Assembly (NCBI GenBank): GCA_963725505.1
Contig: CAVRYN010000022.1
Location: forward strand, 1 to 64,000
Length of the DNA stretch: 64,000 bases
Origin: Udaeobacter sp963725505
Lineage (GTDB): Bacteria; Verrucomicrobiota; Verrucomicrobiia; Chthoniobacterales; UBA10450
Direction: 5' to 3'
This document shows, one piece after another, positions 1 through 9,039 of the stretch (the first letter of the stretch is position 1; each line of letters opens with the position of its first letter). A model generated the notes under the pieces. That model did no database searches and was not told the origin of the DNA. It worked only from the letters and a program-made list of their open reading frames with translations. A program made the translations under genes and the position numbers.

Positions 1-192
1 TGTCAACGTTCACGGGCCGCGTGTAGCTCCAACAAATGCAGTAAGTCTGTCGCCCGCCAGAACAGTGAACGGCGACCATTTGGGGCGGTATGGCTTCGCG
101 AATAACGCGAAATCCCAAACGGAACGGGCACAGAAGAGTCAAATTACAATGGCTTTCTGCCGATTCCGTCTTAACCTTGTAGCTTCTCTTTC

Positions 193-268
193 GCCGGCAT
201 AGCTCAGCTGGTAGAGCAGCTGATTTGTAATCAGCAGGTCGTCGGTTCGAATCCGACTGCCGGCTCCA
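193..268 (+). tRNA. tRNA-Thr (anticodon TGT)
   Basis: A full cloverleaf can be folded. The acceptor stem is GCCGGCA/TGCCGGC, the D-stem is GCTC/GAGC, and the anticodon stem is GCTGA/TCAGC around loop TTTGTAA, which gives anticodon TGT at 226-228. The T-arm contains GGTTCGAATCC and the 3' CCA is encoded (266-268). It stands alone, with no other tRNA next to it. The 192 bases upstream show no gene. Confidence 0.96.
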
Positions 269-480
269 GCCTTCGCTTGGAGCGACGCGGAAAGCGTAGG
301 CTGCCACGCCGGAATGAAACGTAGGCGGGTCGCGTTCCATTGCTTTTAAAGAGAAGCGCTCTGAGGCTACGGCTTGACAGGCTCTCCATTTCCGATTTTC
401 GCGGTGGAATCTTCAAGCGATAAAGCTTGAAAAGCGCGTCTATTGAATGGTAAAGCTTGAGCCGAATGAGAGTAACAACC

Positions 481-888
481 ATGAAGACACATACCTACAA
501 TACGCGCAGCGCGATCCTTCTGCTCATGGGCTTACTGTTCTTTAGTGCGTTTGTAGTCGGTCAGGCGACCGCTGCCGATCCACGGTCACCTCACGCCGCA
601 GCGCCAAGCCAAGCCCCGGCCCGTTTGATCATAAGGCGGATGCCAAATCTGGGCTTCAACGTGATCGTCCAACTGTGGATCGATGGCCAGCCAACTGCAA
701 CGCTTGGATATGGCCACACTTACACCGGGACCTTAACACCCGGCCGGCACGTTTTAGCGGTGCTGGCAACTCGGTCGCTCTCGCCGATTCCGTGGCAAAT
801 GGCTTTGAATGTGCAAAGCGGGCAGACCTATATCTTCACGGCGCAAGGGAGTCCTTCAGGCAATTTGGTTCTGGCCAGCGGATTTTAG
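481..888 (+). CDS. small secreted protein of unknown function
   Basis: A protein of about 135 residues. It starts with a clear signal peptide (MKTHTYNTRSAILLLMGLL..., with a hydrophobic core and a likely cut after GQATA). The mature part is compact and beta-rich by composition, for example a stretch with GQPTATLGYGHTYTGTLTPGRH and a final GQTYIFTAQG segment. This resembles PEGA-like or DUF-type carbohydrate-binding folds, but I cannot name the family. In-frame earlier starts exist (TTG 457, ATG 466). ATG 481 is preferred because it places the signal peptide correctly and has a GAGAG sequence about 10 bases upstream. No operon partner: the next gene on this strand begins at 1235 and a broken gene lies between. 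Confidence 0.6.
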   Translation: MKTHTYNTRSAILLLMGLLFFSAFVVGQATAADPRSPHAAAPSQAPARLIIRRMPNLGFNVIVQLWIDGQPTATLGYGHTYTGTLTPGRHVLAVLATRSLSPIPWQMALNVQSGQTYIFTAQGSPSGNLVLASGF

Positions 889-905
889 CCAGGGAACGTA
901 TCCAT

Positions 906-1175
906 TCACGCGGCGGCGGTGTCGCCTACGCGCAGGCTCATGCCCATGACGCGGAAGATCCGATCGCGTTTTTCGAGATAACCGGGTGAATCGAGGTCGC
1001 GCGGCCGGGGAAGATTCACATCGACGATTTCTTGAATGGTTGCGGGTCGGTTGCTCATGACTAGGACGCGATCGGCGAGTTGGATTGCTTCTTCGATATC
1101 GTGCGTGACGAACAGAATCGTTTTCTTTTCGCTTTGCCAGATGCGCACCAAGTCGGTGCGCATTTTTTCGTTCAC
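906..1175 (-). pseudogene. 3' remnant of a nitrate/sulfonate/taurine-type ABC transporter ATPase
   Basis: The 89 residues match the C-terminal quarter of an SsuB/TauB-type ATPase. They contain the H-loop segment ILFVTHDIEEAIQLADRVLVMS followed by the usual family tail (IVDVNLPRPRDL..., then YLEKRDRIFRVM). Walker A, the signature motif and Walker B are absent. Going upstream on this strand, family similarity seems to stop just before PLVNEKM (around 1180), and the sequence then runs into the start region of the flavoprotein gene on the other strand. No permease or substrate-binding partner is present. I read this as a 5'-truncated relic left by a rearrangement, not a working gene. The GTG at 1175 is only the first available start codon. 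Confidence 0.75.
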
Positions 1176-1234
1176 AAGAGGCTTAAAGAAATTGTCTTCT
1201 TCCCCGTTTCTGGAAGTGATACTTTAACGATCTG

Positions 1235-2566
1235 ATGACAATGGCCAGGCAGCGGTATGACTTTGATTTCGCCGTGGCCGGGGGTGGGCCTGCTGGCTCG
1301 TCGGCGGCCATCTCGCTGGGACAGCGTGGTCATTCGGTTGTTCTTTTTGAGCGCGAAACGTTTCCGCGATTCCACATCGGCGAGTCGTTGCTGTCGACTG
1401 CCAATGACGCGTTCGCGGTTTTGGGCGTGGCTAAACAGATCAAGGACGCAAGTTTTCCGGAGAAGTGGGGTGCGCGCCTTTTCACCCACGATGGTCAGAG
1501 CGGACGATATGTTGACTTCACCTGCGTTCGAGAGGTCACAAAGCCTCAGACATATCAGGTATGCCGCCAGGAGTTTGACCGGATTCTGCTGGAACGGGCT
1601 CGCGAGGTGGGGGTCGAAGTTCGAGAAGCGTGCAACGTGATTGGGTGTGAGTTTGCGCCGGATGCAGCAATCCTCGACGTCGCGTCACGCGGCCCTGACG
1701 CGACCGGGCGTGTGCATGTGCGAGCTCTTGTTGATGCCACGGGCCGCGGAGGATTGATCGCTCGAAAATTCAATCTACGTACCGAGGAGCCGCGGCTTGC
1801 CAACATAGCGATATTCTCCCATTACACGAACGTCCCGCGGCTGGAAGGACCGCGGCCCGACGATATCCGGCTGATCGCACGCAGCGACGCCGGCTGGTTC
1901 TGGCTCATCCCAATTTCAAAGGAGTTAACGAGTGTTGGTGTCGTTCTACCAAAGGCCCTTTACCACAGATTGGCGAATGGTTCATCGGAGGAGACGTTCA
2001 ATCGCACGATCTCCGATACGCCGATTGTCGCCGAGTTAATGCGCGAGGCCCGGCGCGAGTGGCCGGTACGCGTTGAGAAGGATTTCTCGTACAGTGCTTC
2101 GGCGTATGCTGGCGATCGCTGGATCCTGGCTGGGGACGCAGGATCGTTTCTTGATCCCGTATTCTCGACCGGCGTCTCAATTGCCATGGAATCGGGGATT
2201 GAAGCCGGTACCGAGCTCCATCGCGCCTTGTTAAGGAATGACTTCTCAGCTTCGAGCTTCGCGGTGTTCTCTCGTCGTCAGCGCAAACGATTCGAGAGGT
2301 TTCGTCGGTTCGTCACAGGATTCTACTCACCACAATTCCGCGACGTCTTTTTCAGCCCGGAACCACCGAGACTCATCTTTCGGTCAGTCGTCACGATCCT
2401 TGCGGGTAAGTGGAATGCGAGCTTGTGGACCCGATTTTTGAATCAGTTGTTTTTCGGCTTCGTATCGATCCAGGAACGCTTCAACATAACGCGCCCTATT
2501 TTCCGGCGCGACCGCGAGGCGGGGTACCCGACCCAGACCAAAGGTTCGATTACGAATGGGGCTTGA
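1235..2566 (+). CDS. FAD-dependent halogenase/oxidoreductase-like flavoprotein
   Basis: 443 residues, of the tryptophan-halogenase/geranylgeranyl-reductase flavoprotein superfamily. The N-terminal FAD-binding motif is FAVAGGGPAGSSAA (about residues 12-25), followed by FERETFPRFHIGESLL and the GWFWLIPIS motif near residue 215, the GWxWxIP signature of flavin-dependent halogenases. GDAGSFLDPVFSTGV (about 300) is the second FAD/ribityl motif. A Lys in FPEKWGARLF lies about where the halogenase catalytic Lys is found; that placement is inference without an alignment. Substrate unknown. Enzymes like this halogenate or oxidise aromatic or carrier-bound substrates with FADH2 from a reductase. Start ATG 1235; ATG 1241 is an alternative. 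It converges with the antiporter gene, with stops only 12 bases apart. A second flavoprotein of the same broad family lies at 3996. Confidence 0.8.
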   Translation: MTMARQRYDFDFAVAGGGPAGSSAAISLGQRGHSVVLFERETFPRFHIGESLLSTANDAFAVLGVAKQIKDASFPEKWGARLFTHDGQSGRYVDFTCVREVTKPQTYQVCRQEFDRILLERAREVGVEVREACNVIGCEFAPDAAILDVASRGPDATGRVHVRALVDATGRGGLIARKFNLRTEEPRLANIAIFSHYTNVPRLEGPRPDDIRLIARSDAGWFWLIPISKELTSVGVVLPKALYHRLANGSSEETFNRTISDTPIVAELMREARREWPVRVEKDFSYSASAYAGDRWILAGDAGSFLDPVFSTGVSIAMESGIEAGTELHRALLRNDFSASSFAVFSRRQRKRFERFRRFVTGFYSPQFRDVFFSPEPPRLIFRSVVTILAGKWNASLWTRFLNQLFFGFVSIQERFNITRPIFRRDREAGYPTQTKGSITNGA

Positions 2567-2578
2567 AAGGCGGTCCCT

Positions 2579-3886
2579 TTAGGGGACGAACCCGAGTTCG
2601 CCTGCTTCTTCGGCCTCCGGCTCGGGAACGGGTTGATGTGTGCCGCTTCCTACGAGCCGTTCGAAGAGCGGCGAGGCCATGAGCGTTGTGAGGACTGCCA
2701 TGATCACGAGCGTGGCAAAAAGTCCTTCCGAAATAATGCCGCGTTGGAGTCCGATATTGATGATGATCAACTCCATTAGCCCGCGCGCATTCATCAACGT
2801 GCCGATGCCGAGCGCTTCGCGATTTGGAACGCCAGTGGCGCGCGCCGCCACCCAGCAGGCCACGCCTTTGCCCACCACCGCCGCGACCAGCACCGCGCCA
2901 CACATCAGCCAGAGGAAACCGGAATTCAGCAGGCCAATCTTCGTGTTCAAACCCGAGTAGGTGAAGAACAGAGGAAGCAGCAGCGCCACGGTGAGCGGCT
3001 GAATCCGCCCGATGAGATCACGAACCACGACTCCGCGCGGCATGGCGGCGCCCATGACGAACGCGCCAAAGACTGCGTGCAAACCGATCAGATCGGTGAA
3101 AAACGCACCAAGTGTCATAAGGACAAGTCCTAGGACGAGCCCCGCATCGGTGAGCGTGCCATCCTTCACCAGCAATGTCTTGGCACGGGCCAGAAGTGGA
3201 CGCACGACTAACAAAGTGACGGCAACGTAGGCCAGGCCGCCACCGATATTTGCCAGCGCATGGTTCCAATTCTTGTCGAAGCTGGCGAGCACCACCGCGA
3301 GCAGACACCACGCGCTTGCATCGTCGATTGCTCCGGCACCGAGGGCCACTGTGCCCATCACCGTGCCCGACAGCTTCTTGTAATGAATGATCCGCGCGAG
3401 CACCGGAAACGCGGTGATGCACATGGATGCACCCAGGAAGAGCATCGCCTCTACCAGCGAAGTTTTCTTGGGAAACAGATCGGTATACTGAAAGAAAATC
3501 CAAGCCAGCGCCGCGCCGAACAGCAAAGGTGTCACCATGCCCGCCACTGAAACAGCGATCGAGCTCTTCAATCTGCGCTGCACGATGTCGACGCGAAATT
3601 CCATTCCGACGACAAACATGTAAAGCGCGAGCCCGAGTTGCGACGCGGGAAAAAGATAACTCTGCGTATCGCGCATCTGCTGCGTCGTGTCCCAGGGGAA
3701 AAGCCAACGCTGCGCCTCGGGCCAGAGCAGACCGAACAACGACGGACCGAGCAACACGCCGGCCAGCATCTCCGCCACGACCTGTGGTTGGCCGAGCCGC
3801 AAAGCGATCGCGCCTACGAGCCGGCAGAAAAGTAGAATAACAGCCAGCTGAAGGAAAAACTGAACGGCGAGATGCAGATTGTTCAT
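2579..3886 (-). CDS. CPA2-family cation/proton antiporter
   Basis: 435 residues with about 12 hydrophobic segments, typical of the Kef/NapA-type monovalent cation:proton antiporter-2 family (Na_H_Exchanger domain). Recognisable family stretches are LGQPQVVAEMLAGVLLGPSLFG (about 32-53), FPVLARII and GAGAIDDASAWCLLA (the conserved ion-binding acidic pair lies in this region), and LMNARGLMELIIINIGL near 370. It ends shortly after the last helix, with no TrkA-N/RCK domain, so it is an antiporter without the usual cytosolic regulatory module. It probably exchanges Na+ or K+ for protons across the inner membrane. It is divergent from the flavoprotein at 3996, with a shared intergenic promoter region of about 110 bases, and convergent with the flavoprotein ending at 2566. 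Confidence 0.88.
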   Translation of the reverse strand: MNNLHLAVQFFLQLAVILLFCRLVGAIALRLGQPQVVAEMLAGVLLGPSLFGLLWPEAQRWLFPWDTTQQMRDTQSYLFPASQLGLALYMFVVGMEFRVDIVQRRLKSSIAVSVAGMVTPLLFGAALAWIFFQYTDLFPKKTSLVEAMLFLGASMCITAFPVLARIIHYKKLSGTVMGTVALGAGAIDDASAWCLLAVVLASFDKNWNHALANIGGGLAYVAVTLLVVRPLLARAKTLLVKDGTLTDAGLVLGLVLMTLGAFFTDLIGLHAVFGAFVMGAAMPRGVVVRDLIGRIQPLTVALLLPLFFTYSGLNTKIGLLNSGFLWLMCGAVLVAAVVGKGVACWVAARATGVPNREALGIGTLMNARGLMELIIINIGLQRGIISEGLFATLVIMAVLTTLMASPLFERLVGSGTHQPVPEPEAEEAGELGFVP

Positions 3887-3995
3887 TGAACCGGCTTACC
3901 CAGCGCGGACTTTAGCGGAAGAGAACCCAACCGCACAACTGGGAACGCACGCTTGACGTAGTGTGCACGGAACAGGAAAACTATCAGGTCGAGGC

Positions 3996-5522
3996 ATGGA
4001 AGCCCAGACACAAAACGGCTCGGCGGAGGTCGCAGACACTTATGATGTAGTCATCATGGGTGGCGCGCTTTCCGGCGGCGCCACCGCGACTCTACTGCTG
4101 CGGCACAATCCCGGCATTCGGATATTGATCCTCGAAAAGTCATCGAAACTCGGGCGCCGTGTCGGTGAGGCGACCGTAGAAGTAAGCGCCTATTTCATGG
4201 GGCGCGTCCTGGGGCTGACGCAGTATTTGAACGAATCGCATCTCGCAAAACAGGGGCTGCGGTTTTGGTTTACGAACGATGACGTGAGGTCACTGGCTGA
4301 GGCGAGCGAGCTCGGGCCGCTTTATCAGGTTCGTGTGCCGTCGTATCAACTGGATCGCGCCGCGTTTGATGAAGAAGTATTACGCCGCGCGACTGCCGCT
4401 GGCGCGCAGCTTGTGCGTCCCGCGACCATTACCGCTGTTCAACTTTCATCCGGCAACGAGCAATCGGTCACATTTCGTAATGGCGACGGAAACAAAACGG
4501 TCCGCGCGCGCTGGATTGTCGATGCATCGGGTGTGGCCGCGATTCTCGCGCGGAAAAACGGCTGGTGGGTTTCCAATACAGAACATCCAACGGCAGCCGC
4601 ATGGTCGCGATGGAAAGGCGTGAAAGATTGGGACAGCCGCGAACTGGCCGAAAAATATCCGCAGTGGTCGCGCTCCGTTTACTCCACGCGCAACACGGCC
4701 ACGAATCACGTCATTGGCGACGGCTGGTGGAGCTGGTGGATCCCGCTCAAGGGCGGTGACGTCAGCGTCGGCGTTGTCTTCGATCAACGGCTGGTCGATT
4801 GGCCCCAGGACGGAGGAAAGATCGGCGAGCGGCTGAAAACCTTTCTCATGAAACATCCGGTCGGCCGCGAGATCCTGGTTGATGCGCAATTCGACGAAGA
4901 AGACGTGCACTGGCGGAAAAATCTCGCTTATTACAGCACCACTTTCGCTGGGGACGGCTTTGTTCTGGTCGGCGATGCGGCCGCGTTCATGGATCCATTT
5001 TACAGCCCAGGTATGGATTGGATTTCGTTCACGACATCACGTGCGGCAGCGCTGATCGGTGCGCAGCGAAGAGGCGAAGCGATGAGTGCGTTAGTCGAAC
5101 GGCACAATCGCGATTTCGCGATATCTCATCGTTGCTGGTTCGAGGCCGTTTACAAAGATAAATACGAATACATGGGCGAATTCGATCTAATGAGCATTGC
5201 TCTGATCTTCGATCTTTGCCTTTACTATTTGGGCGTGGCGTCCCGGCCGTTTAAGTACGGCGAGAATGCGCTGCTCGTTCCGCCATTTTCAGGTGCGGGG
5301 ATCGGCCCGATTTTTCGTTTTATGCGAACCTACAACCGCCGTTTTGCTGAGATTGCGCGTCGTCGTCGCAAACGTCGAATGCTGGGCAAAACGAACCGCG
5401 CGCACCGGTGTCTGATCCCCGGTTTCAAATTGCATTCCACCAATCCGAAACTCTTTGCTCAAGGTTTCGCCAAATGGGCGCGGGTGGAACTTGGCGAGCT
5501 GTTTTCCACAAGCATGTCTTGA
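3996..5522 (+). CDS. FAD-dependent halogenase-like flavoprotein (second copy type)
   Basis: About 508 residues. After a short charged leader comes the FAD motif DVVIMGGALSGGATA, then the halogenase-style GEATVEVSAYFM. GWWSWWIPLKGGDVSVGVVF matches the GWxWxIP signature in mid-protein, and LVGDAAAFMDPFYSPGMDW is the C-terminal FAD motif. It belongs to the same superfamily as the protein at 1235 but is clearly divergent and longer, with a basic C-terminal third (RRRRKRR). Members often act on polyketide or aromatic products; the substrate here cannot be read from sequence. An upstream in-frame GTG (3963) exists, but ATG 3996 is preferred because the extra residues look non-coding. It starts divergently from the antiporter. 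210 bases separate it from the next gene. Confidence 0.78.
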   Translation: MEAQTQNGSAEVADTYDVVIMGGALSGGATATLLLRHNPGIRILILEKSSKLGRRVGEATVEVSAYFMGRVLGLTQYLNESHLAKQGLRFWFTNDDVRSLAEASELGPLYQVRVPSYQLDRAAFDEEVLRRATAAGAQLVRPATITAVQLSSGNEQSVTFRNGDGNKTVRARWIVDASGVAAILARKNGWWVSNTEHPTAAAWSRWKGVKDWDSRELAEKYPQWSRSVYSTRNTATNHVIGDGWWSWWIPLKGGDVSVGVVFDQRLVDWPQDGGKIGERLKTFLMKHPVGREILVDAQFDEEDVHWRKNLAYYSTTFAGDGFVLVGDAAAFMDPFYSPGMDWISFTTSRAAALIGAQRRGEAMSALVERHNRDFAISHRCWFEAVYKDKYEYMGEFDLMSIALIFDLCLYYLGVASRPFKYGENALLVPPFSGAGIGPIFRFMRTYNRRFAEIARRRRKRRMLGKTNRAHRCLIPGFKLHSTNPKLFAQGFAKWARVELGELFSTSMS

Positions 5523-5652
5523 TTGCCTTCACCGGAGTGCAGGCGGAAATCTCAGCGTAGAATCGGGACGAGCGACGTTTTTCGCAGCGACATCTTCGAA
5601 GGCGACTATTGAGCCTGCCGGCGCTGTGTTCAACGACTGTTTAGCTTGCGAT

Positions 5653-5672
5653 CGACATGTGGCGACATGTCG
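5653..5672. promoter_or_regulatory. inverted repeat upstream of beta-lactamase-like gene
   Basis: A perfect 8-base inverted repeat, CGACATGT-GGCG-ACATGTCG, lies about 60 bases before the ATG of the serine hydrolase at 5733. Its size and position suit a repressor operator or an early hairpin. A TTGACG at 5701 could be a -35 element, but no good -10 follows at the expected distance. Function is inferred only. Confidence 0.3.
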
Positions 5673-5732
5673 TCCCCGAACCCCAAAAATCGCTCTCGAC
5701 TTGACGATTGTGCTACGGCCAAAATCATCGCA

Positions 5733-6677
5733 ATGAGACTCGTCGCATTCTCTATTGCGCTCGCATTGGTCACCAGTGTTTTCGGCGAACAGGAACCTAA
5801 AGTGGTTCCGCGCGACACCGGCGGCGATTTGCTTTGGAAAAAGCTCGAGTCGCGCGTTGAAGAAGCCGCCGGCCGGCTAGATGGCGTCATGGGTGTGGCT
5901 GTTCTCGATCTCACGGACGGCCGGATTCTTTTGCGCAATGCCGATCGGGTTTTTCCCGCCGCCAGCTCGATCAAAATCGCGATCCTGCTCGAATTATATC
6001 GTCAGGATCAGGAAGCTCGCGCAGGAGCCAAAGGGAAAGCAAAGTTGAATGACAGTTACACCTTCGATCCCAAAGATCTGGTCGAAGACAGCCAGATCAT
6101 GGCTGGTCTCACTGCGGGTGTAACACTCGTTACCAACCGGGATCTGGCTCAATTCATGGTTGCGGTGAGTGACAACGCAGCTGCCAACATTCTCATCGAC
6201 CGCGTGGGCAAAGATAACGTAAATGCAATGCTCCATAGCCTTGGGCTGTCCAAGACAATGTTGCGCCGAAAAATGATGGACATCGGAGCGGCTCGACGCG
6301 GCGATGAGAACGTTGCCACGCCGCAGGAAATGGCGCGGCTCTTGGAAATGATCTACAAAGGCAAAGCATTAAACAAGGAACTTACCGACGAGCTCATCAA
6401 GCAATTGAAGACTTTGAAGAAGGACAGCTATCTATCGTACGAATTGCCGGCGGCCGTCGAACTTGCCGATAAGCCCGGAACTCTGGACGGCGTGCGGAAC
6501 GATTCAGGGATCGTTTTTGCGCAGAACCGGCCGTTCGCCATCAGTGTCATGACCGCTTACGACCGCGACGAGAAAGCAGCCGAACGCGCCATCAGCGAAG
6601 TTGCTCTCGAAGCATACCGCTATTTCGAGATGCGCAGCAAAACCTCCGAGTACGGCCGCGTATTGCCACCGCGATGA
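5733..6677 (+). CDS. class A beta-lactamase-like serine hydrolase, secreted
   Basis: 314 residues from ATG 5733. The ATG opens a signal peptide (MRLVAFSIALALVTSVFG), and upstream in-frame codons do not look like protein. The three penicillin-recognising motifs are visible: SSIK (catalytic Ser about residue 77), SDN in AVSDNAAAN (about 146), and KPG in LADKPGTLDG near the end, standing for the KTG box with Thr replaced by Pro. The segment DENVATPQEMARLLEMIYKG is typical of the class A alpha domain. It is a periplasmic acyl-serine hydrolase. Whether it cleaves beta-lactams or a cell-wall peptide is uncertain, because the omega-loop Glu cannot be placed with confidence and KPG is unusual for a true beta-lactamase. 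It is convergent with priA. Confidence 0.82.
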   Translation: MRLVAFSIALALVTSVFGEQEPKVVPRDTGGDLLWKKLESRVEEAAGRLDGVMGVAVLDLTDGRILLRNADRVFPAASSIKIAILLELYRQDQEARAGAKGKAKLNDSYTFDPKDLVEDSQIMAGLTAGVTLVTNRDLAQFMVAVSDNAAANILIDRVGKDNVNAMLHSLGLSKTMLRRKMMDIGAARRGDENVATPQEMARLLEMIYKGKALNKELTDELIKQLKTLKKDSYLSYELPAAVELADKPGTLDGVRNDSGIVFAQNRPFAISVMTAYDRDEKAAERAISEVALEAYRYFEMRSKTSEYGRVLPPR

Positions 6678-6739
6678 GAAGCGGTAGCCAAAGGCCGCGT
6701 TGTTTCTCGACACTATTCCGTCAGAAAGCCCACGTTTCT

Positions 6740-8980
6740 TCAGAGCAATTGATAAGGATCGACGTCGACGGTGACGGTGACGTCTTCGGGGAAGGGCAGT
6801 TTGTCGAGCGTTTCGCGGACAAGTCGGCTGAGGCGCATGATGGCTTCGCCGCGGATCAGAATGTGAAATCGGAATTGGCCTTGTAATTTTTCCAGCGGCG
6901 CGGGTGTTGCGTCGCCTAAGATGAATTCTTCCGGCAGCGCTTCTTTTAAACGGCGCTTCAAGGTTTCGGCCGAAAGTTTCGCGCGCCCTTCGTGTGCTGA
7001 ACGAACCGTGATCAAGATCGCGTGTTTGAATGGCGGAAAATCGCAGCGCTCGCGGAACTCGAGTTCCTGTTGGAAATAGCCGGTGAAATCGTGGTGCCGT
7101 GCAAACTGAATTGACGGACTGAACGGGGTGTAAGTCTGCACAAAAACTTCGCCCGGCGTTTCGCCGCGCCCAGCGCGACCGGCGACTTGCGTGAGAAGTT
7201 GAAACGTCCGTTCGCCGGCGCGGAAATCGGGCAGATGCAGCGCAAGATCGGCGTTGATAATCCCGACGAGCGTCACGTTTGGGAAGTGCAGACCTTTCGC
7301 GATCATCTGCGTGCCGACGAGGATGTCGATCTTGCCGGTGCGAAAATTTCTTAGAGTTTCGCGATACGCGTCCTTGCGCGTCATGGAGTCGGCGTCCATT
7401 CGGCGCACGACCGCTTTCGGAAAAATCTGGGCGACCGTTGATTCCACTTTCTCGGTTCCAAAGCCGTAATAAATGAGGGCGTCTTGTCCGCAGGCGGGGC
7501 ATTTCTTTGGCACGGCGGCGGTGTGTCCGCACAAATGACAACTCAATCGTCCGGCGACCGCCGGATGCCGGTGAAATGTGAGCGCGACACTGCAATTCGG
7601 ACAGTTGCGCGCTTCGCCGCAATTGCTGCAAAGCAGCGAGGTGGAAAAACCGCGCCGGTTCAGAAACAAAATTGTCTGCTCACGTTTCTCCAGACGATCG
7701 GTAATGGCTTGTGACAGCTTTTCCGACAGAATCGCGGCTTTCTTTTCCTTCCGGCGTTCCTGGCGCAGATCGACAATGCGCATCAGCGGCATTTGTTTTT
7801 GGTCCACGCGCTGGGCGAGAGTGACGAGCCGATATTTGCCAATAGCAGCGTTGTGATAACTCTCCAGCGACGGCGTGGCGCTGCCCAGAACCACGACGCA
7901 CTTCTCGATCTTCGCGCGCACGACCGCGACATCGCGCGCGTGATACCGTGGCGCTTCCTCCTGTTTGTAAGTCGTCTCGTGTTCCTCATCGACGACGATG
8001 AGTCCGAGATTTTTCAGGGGCGCGAAAACCGCGCTGCGCGCGCCGATCACGATGCGTGCGCGGCCGGAATGAATTTTGTGCCATTCATCATGGCGTTCGC
8101 CTTCGGATAAATGGCTGTGTAACACGGCGACCGCATCCTGCATGTCGGCAAATCGGCCTTTGAAACGCTCGACAGTCTGCGGCGTGAGCGAAATTTCCGG
8201 GACAAGAACGATGGCGGTGCGTCCGCGATCCAGCGCGGTGCGGATCGCTTGCAAATAGATTTCCGTCTTGCCGGAGCCTGTGACGCCGTGGAGCAGAATC
8301 GGGCGCGCGTTCTCTGGCGACTCGAGCGCCAGCACGACTTCCTTTAGTGCGTGCGTTTGCTCCTCGTTCAAGACAAGGTTCGACGTCGCCATGAACCGCT
8401 CGTCCGCGTGCGGATCGCGAACCACAGCTTGCTCGCGCAACTCCGCGAGGCCGCGTTTCACCAGGGCCCGCAGGGTCTGATTATCGAGGGCGGTTTGTCG
8501 TAGCAGCTGCGCTGCTCGCATGGGCGATTCCAATCGCGCGATTGCTTCCAGAAGTTCCGCCTGACGCGGCGCGCGTTTTCGCAGTTTCTCGATCTTGTCG
8601 CTGTCGATTTTGCGCGCGGGCTGGACGAACAACTGTTTCTTCCACCCGACTTCAGCCCGCCGGATCACTTGCGGGAGCATGCTGCGCATGACGGTTTCGA
8701 TGGGGCAGCAATAATAGGCGCTGATCCATCTCGCCAATTCGAGCAATTGCTGGCTCAAGATTGGCGCTTCCCCGATTACCCCTTCGATGGGTCGAATGCC
8801 TTTCGCTTCGCTGCTTTCTGGAACGGCTACGACCGTGGCGAGCGCAGATTTATCGCGAAAAGGCACGCGCACGCGCGAGCCGACTCCGACTCGTTCGGCC
8901 AAACTTTCCGGCACCGAGTAATCCAGTTCGCGGTGAATCGCCCGATCAACAACGACGCGAACGTAATTGGGCTTTGCCAT
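6740..8980 (-). CDS. priA: primosomal protein N' (replication restart helicase PriA)
   Basis: 746 residues, normal length for PriA. The N-terminal DNA-binding domain (VRVVVDRAIHRELDYSVPE) is followed by the helicase core: Walker A LLHGVTGSGKTEIYL (about 230-244), DEEH box in LIVVDEEHETTYKQEE, SATPSLES, and motif VI region QVAGRAGRGETPGEV. Between the helicase lobes lies the zinc-binding insertion with the expected paired cysteines (CSNCGEARNCPNC and CHLCGHTAAVPKKCPACG, about 440-490). It restarts stalled replication forks by loading the primosome in the cytoplasm. It ends convergently with the serine hydrolase, 62 bases apart, and starts divergently from the lytic transglycosylase. Confidence 0.97.
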   Translation of the reverse strand: MAKPNYVRVVVDRAIHRELDYSVPESLAERVGVGSRVRVPFRDKSALATVVAVPESSEAKGIRPIEGVIGEAPILSQQLLELARWISAYYCCPIETVMRSMLPQVIRRAEVGWKKQLFVQPARKIDSDKIEKLRKRAPRQAELLEAIARLESPMRAAQLLRQTALDNQTLRALVKRGLAELREQAVVRDPHADERFMATSNLVLNEEQTHALKEVVLALESPENARPILLHGVTGSGKTEIYLQAIRTALDRGRTAIVLVPEISLTPQTVERFKGRFADMQDAVAVLHSHLSEGERHDEWHKIHSGRARIVIGARSAVFAPLKNLGLIVVDEEHETTYKQEEAPRYHARDVAVVRAKIEKCVVVLGSATPSLESYHNAAIGKYRLVTLAQRVDQKQMPLMRIVDLRQERRKEKKAAILSEKLSQAITDRLEKREQTILFLNRRGFSTSLLCSNCGEARNCPNCSVALTFHRHPAVAGRLSCHLCGHTAAVPKKCPACGQDALIYYGFGTEKVESTVAQIFPKAVVRRMDADSMTRKDAYRETLRNFRTGKIDILVGTQMIAKGLHFPNVTLVGIINADLALHLPDFRAGERTFQLLTQVAGRAGRGETPGEVFVQTYTPFSPSIQFARHHDFTGYFQQELEFRERCDFPPFKHAILITVRSAHEGRAKLSAETLKRRLKEALPEEFILGDATPAPLEKLQGQFRFHILIRGEAIMRLSRLVRETLDKLPFPEDVTVTVDVDPYQLL

Positions 8981-9039
8981 GGAAAGATTGGGTTAATTTA
9001 ATTGCTCAGGCGAACAGGAGCACGAGATTTGATACCGAA

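Noticed and set aside
231..482. Minus-strand open frame of 83 codons over tRNA-Thr
   Set aside because: It ends in the translation of the tRNA antisense (AVGFEPTTC), a common false protein.
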